A stretch of 12,505 nucleotides of DNA from Candidatus Altimarinota bacterium (lineage in GTDB: Bacteria; Patescibacteriota; Gracilibacteria; Absconditabacterales; Absconditicoccaceae): assembly GCA_027062165.1 (NCBI GenBank), contig JAMOTU010000031.1:1-12505 (forward strand). The letters are read 5' to 3'. The notes under the pieces were generated by a model. The model had not been told where the DNA came from, searched no databases, and was given only the letters and a program-made list of their open reading frames with translations. The translations under genes were made by a program, and so were the position numbers. Below are positions 4,958 to 11,600 of this stretch, piece after piece (positions within the stretch are counted from its first letter, which is position 1; every line of letters starts with the position of its first letter).

Positions 4958-5024
4958 CTATATAGAATGAAATATAATTAAATTGTTTAAACTATTTAGT
5001 AATAATTGAATAGTTTAAACAATT
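4958..5024. repeat. CTAWWTAG motif copies and a 16-bp perfect inverted repeat
   Basis: CTATATAGAATGAAATATAA (4958-4977) is a motif copy, and CTATTTAGTAATAATTGAAT (4992-5011) is a diverged one. The latter sits inside a perfect inverted repeat, AATTGTTTAAACTATT (4981-4996) and AATAGTTTAAACAATT (5009-5024), around a 12-nt centre. The repeat contains the GTTTAAAC palindrome in each arm. It is not followed by a T tract, so it is more likely a binding site or cruciform than a terminator. Confidence 0.6.
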
Positions 5025-5097
5025 ATATCTTAAAAATGTTTAAATAATAATAGATTTTGAATAATCAGACTTTTCATTTTAAAAATATTTATTCGAG

Positions 5098-5142
5098 AAC
5101 ATACGTTATGTTAAGTAATTTTAAAATCTGATGTAGTAAAAT
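5098..5142 (+). promoter_or_regulatory. Possible promoter region of structured RNA copy 2
   Basis: TAAAAT (5137-5142) lies 6 bp before the first base of the conserved P1 stem, the same relative place as the better TGATATAAT of copy 1. About 25 bp further upstream is an inverted repeat AACATA (5098-5103) / TATGTT (5107-5112), a possible operator. The -10 match is weak, so copy 2 may be expressed less or differently. Confidence 0.35.
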
Positions 5143-5147
5143 TGCGA

Positions 5148-5295
5148 TGTGGTAGGTTGCCATCGGCTGCCACGGCAAGGGTGGCGGATTGGGAGTTGGG
5201 GATAGTCCAACTGAAAGATTGCCGATGGATAGGATAGTTTTTATTCTGTTTTTAGTATGGTAGGAAGGCACCACTCCTTCCTAATTCCTACCACA
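5148..5295 (+). ncRNA. Structured RNA candidate, copy 2 (short form)
   Basis: Same family and same orientation as 1908-2077. P1 is 5148-5156 with 5287-5295. P2 is CCATCGGC (5160-5167) with GCCGATGG (5221-5228). P3 is AGTTGGG (5194-5200) with TCCAACT (5206-5212), using a G-U where copy 1 has G-C. P4 is ATAGGATA (5229-5236) with TATTCTGT (5242-5249), using two wobbles. P6 is AGGAAG (5262-5267) with CTTCCT (5277-5282), where G-C of copy 1 has become A-U by changes on both sides. P5 is absent, which is the main length difference. The unpaired segments GGGTGG, GATAG and CCACTC are retained. It sits downstream of, and convergent to, the gene at 5333-5683. The function is unknown. Confidence 0.7.
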
Positions 5296-5304
5296 ATTAT
5301 AGCA
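5296..5304 (-). promoter_or_regulatory. Minus-strand extended -10 box beside RNA copy 2
   Basis: TGCTATAAT on the minus strand, in the same place as TGGTATAAT beside copy 1. The surrounding bases ACAATTATA.CA.AAATTTT are shared by both copies, so conservation extends past the closing stem on this side. It could be a promoter for an antisense transcript. Confidence 0.35.
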
Positions 5305-5332
5305 AAAATTTTGAGAATTTAAAATAAAATTA

Positions 5333-5683
5333 TTATTTTGCGTATTCATTTTCTTTTATAACTTCTAATCCGAGAAGTTCCACTAATGTTTGAAAATCTT
5401 TTATTGCATCTTCGTTGTTTTCAAAAACATATTCTTCTATAATCAACTCTTTTTCTTCGTTGATAAGCTGAAGCTTGTTATCTACAACTTTAATAGCAGT
5501 AAATTCTACTGATTCATCCGATATAGTTTCTTTTTCTCCTTTTAATTTCTTTTCGAATTCTTTAAAAGGCATCTGTTTGATTTCATTAATCATATCATCT
5601 AATGCAGCATTAAGTTCTATTAACTCTTTTTGAGAATAAGTTGACAATTCTTTTGTTAAATTAGAATGGAGTTTGATTGGCAT
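5333..5683 (-). CDS. Acidic protein of unknown function
   Basis: A 116-residue acidic protein that I do not recognise. It appears helical at the N-terminus (LTKELSTYSQKELIELNAALDDMINEIKQM). A middle segment looks like beta strands (SVEFTAIKVVDNKLQLINEEKELIIEEYVF), and the C-terminal end is helical. No signal peptide or membrane segment is seen. The start is set at the ATG 5681-5683, which has an AAGGAA ribosome binding site 7 bp upstream. The frame continues to a TTG at 5704, but that codon lies inside the TGTTATAAT promoter (5704-5712), which would place it upstream of the transcript. The gene is single and leftward, and RNA copy 2 converges on its end. Confidence 0.65.
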   Translation of the reverse strand: MPIKLHSNLTKELSTYSQKELIELNAALDDMINEIKQMPFKEFEKKLKGEKETISDESVEFTAIKVVDNKLQLINEEKELIIEEYVFENNEDAIKDFQTLVELLGLEVIKENEYAK

Positions 5684-5703
5684 TTTTAATTCCTTTTTTA
5701 GCA

Positions 5704-5712
5704 ATTATAACA
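5704..5712 (-). promoter_or_regulatory. Extended -10 promoter of the 5333-5683 gene
   Basis: The minus strand reads TGTTATAAT, an exact match, giving a leader of about 14 nt. The sequence CAATTATAACA is identical in form to the promoters of the ATPase gene and relB. It decides the start of the gene in favour of the ATG at 5683. Confidence 0.65.
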
Positions 5713-5881
5713 TTTGGGGTAATTGAAATATAATGAGAGAATCTTGAAAGTTTTTTTTGAAAAAAATTGAATATGAAGGAATAAATGGTTTAAAGCTATT
5801 TGTGAATTTGCTACGTTATTTTTCAAATCTCTTCTTAAGGGTGTTCTATAATACTTGTAATATGTAATATGTAGAAAACGG

Positions 5882-5905
5882 AAAAGCCCTAATTTTGGGG
5901 CTTTT
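5882..5905. terminator. Hairpin terminator next to the iterons
   Basis: AAAAGCCC (5882-5889) pairs with GGGCTTTT (5898-5905), extended by a T-G pair around a 6-nt loop. On the minus strand the stem is followed by CCGTTTTC, so it could end leftward rep transcripts after they pass through the iterons. It works structurally on both strands. It may also be part of the origin. Confidence 0.6.
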
Positions 5906-5913
5906 GGCGGATA

Positions 5914-6070
5914 AAATGGTATAAAATCAGGGTGAAATGGTATAAAATCAGGGTGAAATGGTATAAAATCAGGGTGAGAAATGGTATAAAATCAGGGTGA
6001 AATAGTATATAAATAATGTTTTATATCTTTTAAGTGTGGAAAGTGTTAAAAAAAAGACAGAATGTTAAAA
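5914..6070. repeat. Iteron array and probable replication origin
   Basis: There are four identical 21-bp iterons at 5914-5934, 5935-5955, 5956-5976 and 5979-5999, each containing TATAAAATCAGGGTG. The first three abut and the fourth is offset by 2 bp. A degenerate fifth start (AAATAGTATA) lies at 6000-6009. The following 60 bases are AT-rich and suited to strand opening. A DnaA-like box with two mismatches can be read on the minus strand near 6032-6041 (CTTTCCACA), which is weak. The position directly downstream of a Rep_3 initiator gene fits an iteron-controlled theta origin. An inverted single iteron at 7198-7218 marks the rep promoter. Confidence 0.85.
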
Positions 6071-6071
6071 T

Positions 6072-7190
6072 TTAATTATTGTTTAAAATTTCACTGAATT
6101 CTTTTATCAATTCATTAAATAAAGTTTCGTTTTCTTTTTTTAATTCAATTAAATTAACTCCACTTTTCAGCAATTCTCTATACATCTCACTATATTTAGC
6201 TAATTTATAAAATTTACGATATTTTTCTTCACTCTCAATAAAATCAAAATCAACTATATTTCCATTATAATTTGCATATAAATAACCTTTTTCATCTAAA
6301 CCATACCAATATATACCTTTCCCATCTTCGCTTGCACCGCAGCCGAAAAATTTTTTATTACCACTATATTTTTTTCTTAAAAAAAGAATAAAACTTTTAA
6401 TATTCTTAAAATATTTATCAATATAGTCTTCCGAATCTTCTAAATTTATTTTCTTTGGATTCAATTGTATTTTAAATTTTAGATGTGTTACTTTACGTCC
6501 AGTTTTTATTTCTTCGTATGAAAAAATAATATCGGTGTATTTTCTTAAATCTTCTAATGCTTTATTTAAAATTTGACGTTTAATATCACTAAAACGATAT
6601 TTGTCAGGAATTTCAAGTATTTCTCTTAATTCGTCTAATTTTACGATTTTTTCTGTGTTTTTTCCATATCTGTTAAAAGTTTCAAACCAGTCTTTTAAAA
6701 GTTCATACATTCTTATAGAATAAGAGCTTCTTAATGGAAGGATATTTTCTAATTTATATTTTAAAAATTTTTCTTTTGCTTCTAGTAAAAATGGTCTTAG
6801 TTTCCTGCTGATAGTGAATTCAACTAATCCTTGATTTTCTATATATTCAGCATCGGCAATCCAGTTTGCTTTTATAAAACCGTTTTCTGTTGGAATATGT
6901 AGGGGCTTTTTTAATAGCTCATCTAAAGCAATTTCGACTGCAGCATATAAATCTTTTCTTTTAAGTCCTGTAAGTTCTTTAAAATCTTTAATCTTAAAAA
7001 TATAAATTTGGTTAATATCGTCACTACGTTTTAGTCCGGCGATTAAACAAGTTACAAATTTAAGTGCAAGAGGATTTAATTTATATCTGCTTTTAACAAT
7101 TGCATCGGATTTTCTTATAATTAAATCATTATTTATATCAATTTCTTTAATCAATTTTTTCCCTTTTAAGTGATAATTCTCAAGTTTCAT
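6072..7190 (-). CDS. rep: Rep_3-family plasmid replication initiator
   Basis: The protein has 372 residues from the ATG at 7188-7190. A GTG directly before it could be read, but the ATG is better placed. Two winged-helix domains can be followed: the first from about residue 20 (IIRKSDAIVKSRYKLNPLALKFV, then FKELTGLKRKDLYAAVEIALDELL), the second from about 150 (PLRSSYSIRMYELLKDW, then LDELREILEIPDKYRFSDIKRQILNKALEDL). These motifs are typical of the RepA/RepB/RepE initiators that bind iterons as monomers and repress their own gene as dimers. About 130 residues beyond the usual Rep_3 core follow (from about 245), with GCGASEDGKGIYWYGLDEKGYLYA; I do not recognise this extension. The four iterons lie just downstream, and the promoter overlaps an inverted iteron. 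Confidence 0.92.
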   Translation of the reverse strand: MKLENYHLKGKKLIKEIDINNDLIIRKSDAIVKSRYKLNPLALKFVTCLIAGLKRSDDINQIYIFKIKDFKELTGLKRKDLYAAVEIALDELLKKPLHIPTENGFIKANWIADAEYIENQGLVEFTISRKLRPFLLEAKEKFLKYKLENILPLRSSYSIRMYELLKDWFETFNRYGKNTEKIVKLDELREILEIPDKYRFSDIKRQILNKALEDLRKYTDIIFSYEEIKTGRKVTHLKFKIQLNPKKINLEDSEDYIDKYFKNIKSFILFLRKKYSGNKKFFGCGASEDGKGIYWYGLDEKGYLYANYNGNIVDFDFIESEEKYRKFYKLAKYSEMYRELLKSGVNLIELKKENETLFNELIKEFSEILNNN

Positions 7191-7197
7191 CACATTT

Positions 7198-7235
7198 CAC
7201 CCTGATTTTATACTATTTTTTTATAGTAATGTCAA
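7198..7235 (-). promoter_or_regulatory. rep promoter with -10 inside an inverted iteron
   Basis: On the minus strand TTGACA (7230-7235), a 17-bp spacer and TATAAA (7207-7212) form a near-consensus sigma-70 promoter. The span 7198-7218 matches the reverse complement of the iteron in 20 of 21 positions. The -10 box and the GGGTG that precedes the rep start, possibly its ribosome binding site, are therefore parts of an initiator-binding site. Initiator binding here should block both transcription and translation start. Confidence 0.8.
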
Positions 7236-7248
7236 TAAATTATTGACA
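7230..7248. promoter_or_regulatory. Palindrome over the rep -35 box
   Basis: TGTCAATAA (7230-7238) and TTATTGACA (7240-7248) are perfect 9-bp arms with one central base. The left arm is the -35 box of the rep promoter. Two direct copies of TTTGTATATT (7249-7258, 7260-7269) follow with an 11-bp step. It is a candidate second operator, perhaps for the CI-like repressor or an initiator dimer. Confidence 0.5.
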
Positions 7249-7307
7249 TTTGTATATTCTTTGTATATTTTATTATATAATTGCATTCTAAACCTTTTAG
7301 AGAAAGA

Positions 7308-7754
7308 TTAAATAGAAGAGCTAATAAGCTCTTCTCCGTTCTCGAAAGAATTAAAATAAAATAAATTGACATTGTCAATGTTTAAGCTTTTTTTGCTTCT
7401 TTTGTCAAAGAGATTTTTCAACTCATTCACAAATCGGCTAAGTAGCCATTTTACTGCGTTTTTTACATCATTTTTTTCTATATATTCAATTAGTTTGTTT
7501 TCTTTGAAGATTAAACTAAAATGTATAAGAACGTTTAAATCTTTTCTCATTTTATCTATCACTATATTTGAAAAATCAAACACTCTATAACTTAGCCATT
7601 TCCAATTTTCGTCTTTTCTTAAAATTTCTACTGAATAATCAGCAGCAAAAATCCATAATGCATGCAATTCATCGTCAACAACATCTTTTACTAATTGTTC
7701 AACATTATCATATTTTTTAGCAAGAGAATCAGTTATAATTTTTTGAGTATTCAT
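7308..7754 (-). CDS. Protein of unknown function
   Basis: A 148-residue, mostly helical, soluble protein that I do not recognise. It begins MNTQKIITDSLAKKYDNVEQLVKDVVDDELHALWIFAADYSVEIL and has an aromatic-rich segment WKWLSYRVFDFSN at about 53-65. No known motif is seen. The start ATG has an AAAAAAGGAT ribosome binding site. It is divergent from the CI-like repressor gene at 7872, an arrangement common for a repressor and its target. It lies between rep and the mobilisation genes, and its end carries a 9-bp hairpin (7314-7335). Confidence 0.6.
   Translation of the reverse strand: MNTQKIITDSLAKKYDNVEQLVKDVVDDELHALWIFAADYSVEILRKDENWKWLSYRVFDFSNIVIDKMRKDLNVLIHFSLIFKENKLIEYIEKNDVKNAVKWLLSRFVNELKNLFDKRSKKSLNIDNVNLFYFNSFENGEELISSSI
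7314..7335. other. Perfect hairpin over the end of the 7308-7754 gene
   Basis: AGAAGAGCT (7314-7322) and AGCTCTTCT (7327-7335) surround a 4-nt loop. The stem lies within the last codons of the gene and is followed on the minus strand by ATTTAATCTTTCT, a poor T tract. It may be an imperfect terminator that shields the rep promoter from read-through. Confidence 0.4.
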
Positions 7755-7786
7755 TTTGTATCCTTTTTTAAGAGAATGTATAAAAG

Positions 7787-7843
7787 TGTATCATAAAATT
7801 CATTTTGTGTCAATATATTTACAAATCTTTTTATTTTGATACA
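7787..7843. promoter_or_regulatory. Divergent control region with TGTATCA / TGATACA repeats
   Basis: TGTATCA (7787-7793) and TGATACA (7837-7843) are inverted copies 43 bp apart. TTTGTGT also occurs twice (about 7804 and 7846). TAAAAT at 7851-7856 could be the -10 box of the rightward gene. The repeats are candidate operators for the CI-like protein. The assignment is inference. Confidence 0.4.
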
Positions 7844-7871
7844 ATTTGTGTAAAATAAAGAGGTTGTTAAA

Positions 7872-8405
7872 ATGATTGATATAAATAGTGTAATAGATAA
7901 ATTAAAGAAAATTTTTAAAGTTAAAAGTGATGTAGATTTATCAAGAAAATTGGGATTTTCTGACAGAGTAGTAACAACATGGAAGCAACGTAATACTCTA
8001 AATTTTGAAAAAATAATAGAAATTGCAATTGAAAAAGATATAGATTTAAATTATTTATTTAAAAATAATAATGATGTAAATAATGAAATAGTTGATAATT
8101 TATTTGATGAGTTTATTATTTTTTATTTGAAAAAACAAAAGAAAATTGATAGAAGTAGTATTTTAAATTTATTTTTTAATCCATTAAAAGAATTATTAAC
8201 AAGATGTTTAAAAAAAGAAGATTTTGATAAAACAATAGATAGAGCTAATGCAAAACAACAATTAATTAATTTAATTAATAATTGTAAAATTAGTATATTT
8301 TTTGATAGTCAAAAAAAGAGGGATTTGCTAATTAAAGAAATAGAAGAAGATTATTCTAATTTAGAATGCTATGTTCTTTTAAAATATAGAAAGTATTTTA
8401 TTTAA
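7872..8405 (+). CDS. Phage CI-type helix-turn-helix regulator
   Basis: A 177-residue protein. Residues 1-65 match the Bac_phage_CI_repr N-terminal domain: INSVIDKLKKIFKVKSDVDLSRKLGFSDRVVTTWKQRN, then FEKIIEIAIEKDIDLNYLF. The remaining 110 residues are helical and rich in Asn, Lys and Ile (NNDVNNEIVDNLFDEF..., then LINLINNCKISIFFDSQKKRDLL). They show no S24/LexA-type autoprotease, so classic SOS-triggered cleavage is not expected. The gene has an AAAGAGG ribosome binding site 9 bp before the ATG. It overlaps the end of the convergent small gene at 8398 by 8 bp. It probably represses the divergent 7308-7754 gene, itself, and perhaps the transfer genes. Confidence 0.75.
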   Translation: MIDINSVIDKLKKIFKVKSDVDLSRKLGFSDRVVTTWKQRNTLNFEKIIEIAIEKDIDLNYLFKNNNDVNNEIVDNLFDEFIIFYLKKQKKIDRSSILNLFFNPLKELLTRCLKKEDFDKTIDRANAKQQLINLINNCKISIFFDSQKKRDLLIKEIEEDYSNLECYVLLKYRKYFI

Positions 8406-8583
8406 AATTTTTGATTATAAAGCGTCTAATACCTTGATAACTAACTTCGCCATCAAGTCCTTTTTCTTTTTTGATTTTATCTCTTATTAAAAGAAAAATA
8501 CATCGAATCGAAAGACCTAATTTTAAATAATATTCAATATCTTTTTTAAACAAATCAAATATACTGATTCTTTTATTTTTCAT
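8398..8583 (-). CDS. Small helix-turn-helix protein, TraK-like relaxosome candidate
   Basis: A 61-residue basic protein: FDLFKKDIEYYLKLGLSIRCIFLLIRDKIKKEKGLDGEVSYQGIRRFIIKNF. The order I..YL..GLSI..I...L followed by (V)SYQ..RRFI recalls the short helix-turn-helix of TraK-like mobilisation accessory proteins that bind next to a relaxase nick site. The resemblance is from memory and the protein is short. The ATG follows AAAGGAT, 69 bp after the relaxase stop, so it is probably the last gene of the transfer operon. An alternative is an unrelated small regulator. Confidence 0.5.
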   Translation of the reverse strand: MKNKRISIFDLFKKDIEYYLKLGLSIRCIFLLIRDKIKKEKGLDGEVSYQGIRRFIIKNFK

Positions 8584-8652
8584 TTTTTTATCCTTTATTT
8601 TAATTTTTTAAAAATTTAAAAAAATTATTTATCTTGTAATATATTCAGAATT

Positions 8653-11600
8653 TTATCGTTCATTTTCGATTTCTTTTACTTCTTCTTTTTCCGCTTCCTC
8701 CATTTTTTCAAGTTTCTCCTCAATTTCAGCTATTTTTTCTTCATCAAATTCTTCTTCATTTTCTATTTTTTCAATTTTTTCTTCTAAATTTTCAAAAAAT
8801 TTTTCTTCTTCATCAACTGCAGCAATTTTTTCTTCAAACTCCATTTTTTCTTCAACTTTTTGTGCTATTTGGTCTAAAATTTCCGGTTCTTCAAATTTTT
8901 CAAAGATTTTTTCAGTAAAGATTTCTTTTTCAAAATCATCCAAAAAACGGGAATTTTGAATTGTTTGAAAAGCTTTGTCTAAATTATTTTTTTCTAATAA
9001 ATAATCAATTTCTCTTTTTTCTTCAAGTTCGAAAAAATTATCAATTAATTTGACTTGTGCTTCAGTTTGAAAATCTAAAATTTTTTCTAAATCAAATCCT
9101 TTTTCTTCTAACTTTTCTGCGATTAATTCTATTTTTGCGTCTAATTTTTCTAGGTCTAAGGTTTCTTTTTGTGTTAAAAATTCTCTTTTTTCAACTAAAT
9201 TTTCAATTAGAAACTCTTTTTCAAAACTTTCTAACTTTTTAAAACTTTCAATTTCTTTTTCATCAAGGTTGTTTAAAATAGCGTGTTTTTCGTAAATTTT
9301 GTCTAAAACTTCTTCTTTTTTTATATCTAATGCTTTTGCATATAAATTAATTTTGTCTTGTAACATCTCTTCTTTAAATAAAGAATTCTTTTCAAAGAGC
9401 TTTTCTAGTGCTTCTACATCTTTAAATTTTGCAGCTGCATTAAGTAAATTAAAATATTCTTTCTCTAAAAGAGCTTCTGTTACATTTTCTGCTATGTGTG
9501 TTCCAAAATCTCCAATTTCTGTTTTTTCTATTTTTTCAAAAAACTTATCAAGTGCTTGTTTAAAATCATTTTCTGTTTTATAACTTGTGTTTAATGTAGT
9601 TAGAGTTTTGCTAATAAAGCTAGATAACTCTTTTTTAGAATTTAAAATATTTTCATCTAAGTCTATATGCAATTGTTTAGCAAGATTTTTAGCTAGATTT
9701 ATTTGATTTTCAGTAGGTTTGTCTATATAGCTGTTTATAAAGTTATTTAGTTCTTTTTTGGAGTTTAGAATATCCTTATCTAAATTAATATTATATTTAT
9801 TGGCCAAACTTTCAGCTACTTTAAGCTGTTTTGGGGTAGGTTTGTCTTCAAATTGCTTGATGAATTCTAAAGCTTTTTCCTCATTTTTAAATAAGCTTTT
9901 GTCTATTTCTATACTATATAATTGTGAAATATTTTTAAGCTTATAATAGATTTTTGCATTTAAGTATTTATCCTGATTTTTAAGTTTTTCGAATGCGTTA
10001 AGAGCGTTAAATTTTTCCTGTTCCAGCTGCACCATATCTTTTAAAAGTTCTTTATCATTAGTAAAGATTTTAATATCTTCTTGAGCTCTCGTAACTGTTA
10101 CATAAAAACTATTGAAATTTTGAGTTTTTGCATCGAGATATGCGATTACATTTTTTGAAGTTTGTCCCTGTGATTTATATGTTGTAAGTGCGTAACCGTG
10201 ATTTAGATAATTGTATTCGTTTATGTTAAATTTAATTTCTTTACCGTCTTTCTCAACTACGATATTTCCGTTTTCATCAATATTTTTAATAATTCCCGTT
10301 TCTCCGTTATTGACTTTCAACTTTTTATCATTTTTTTCAAAAACTATCTTTTCACCAATTGAAAAATTTTTTTCGAACTCATTATAAACTTGCAAATTTA
10401 AACCGTATTGCTTCAAATTTATTTCTTTAAATTCGCCTCCTTTTTTAATGAAAATAGTGTTTTTTTCATCATCTTTTTTAATGATTTCAAATTCTTCTCC
10501 AGCCCTTAATCCTAACTCTTTAATTTCTTTTTGTATAAAAATTTTTTGTCCTGCCTCATAATTATCACTTAAAAATGCTTGTGATGGTGTTAATCTAGCG
10601 TTTTCTCTGACTTTAAATGTAAAATCTTGTTTATCAATTAAACTTTTTTCTTTTAGTTCTTTTCTAATAGTTTCATTGAGTTCATTTTTCAATTTGTTTG
10701 TGTTGGTAATGATTAACTTATCATCTAAATTCTTCAAGCTAATGAGATTATCTGTATTTTTTAAAGCTTTTTTATTTAAAAATTCTTGTGTTATATTTTT
10801 GACTGGGTCATTTGTTTCAATGATTTTGTCATTTAAGACTTTAAATGCTTTTTCTGCGTTAAATTTATTCAAGTAATTTACAGCTTTTTTGAGCGTAGCG
10901 TCTTTTTGCCTTAAAACTTCACTCATTTTTGCGGTCTTCATTCCATTTTCCTGTAAAAGAGAAAAAGGGTCTCCAGCTTGAATAGCTTTGAATTGTTTGA
11001 CATCCCCAATTAAAATAATTTGGGCTTTTGCTGCTTTTGCAAAATTGATTAATTTTTGCATATCTTTTGTGCCAAGCATTGAAGCTTCGTCAACGATAAG
11101 TTTAGCGTTCTTAAATTGTTTTAAATCTTCTTCTGTAAATTTATCTACTTGAGATAAAAAACTTGCAATTGTTTGACTTTTAATTCCTGCATTTTCGAGA
11201 GTTTTTTGACTGGTAGTTGCTTTTTCTATTTCGCTTGCGGCTTTTCCAGTGTAACTTAATCCGATTAATTTGACTTTATTTTCGCTTAACTCATTTACCG
11301 CCTTTAACATTGTAGTTTTACCCGTACCTGCATCACCTTGAATGCCAATTACCAAATCTCTTGAAGATAAAATAAGTGCCGCTGCTTCTTTCTGTCCTTT
11401 TGTGAGTTCAAACCCTGTTGCTTCTTTTTTTAGTTTAGAATACTCATTTAATTTTTCTAAAGCTTCTTTTTTTGAGAAAATATTTTCAACGAAATTTTTA
11501 TTTTTTAAACTATTAATAATTTCTTTTTCATTTTTTATTATTTCTTCCGTAGTAAAAAAATTCTTTGTAAGAGATATTAATTTTTTCTCTTGTATAAAAT

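Noticed and set aside
5684..5704. TTG start for the 5333-5683 gene
   Set aside because: The TTG lies inside the TGTTATAAT promoter, and the AAGGAA ribosome binding site is correctly spaced for the ATG at 5683.
5914..5999. CRISPR-like array
   Set aside because: The repeats abut directly with at most 2 bp between them, so there are no spacers. Their position next to a Rep_3 gene identifies iterons.
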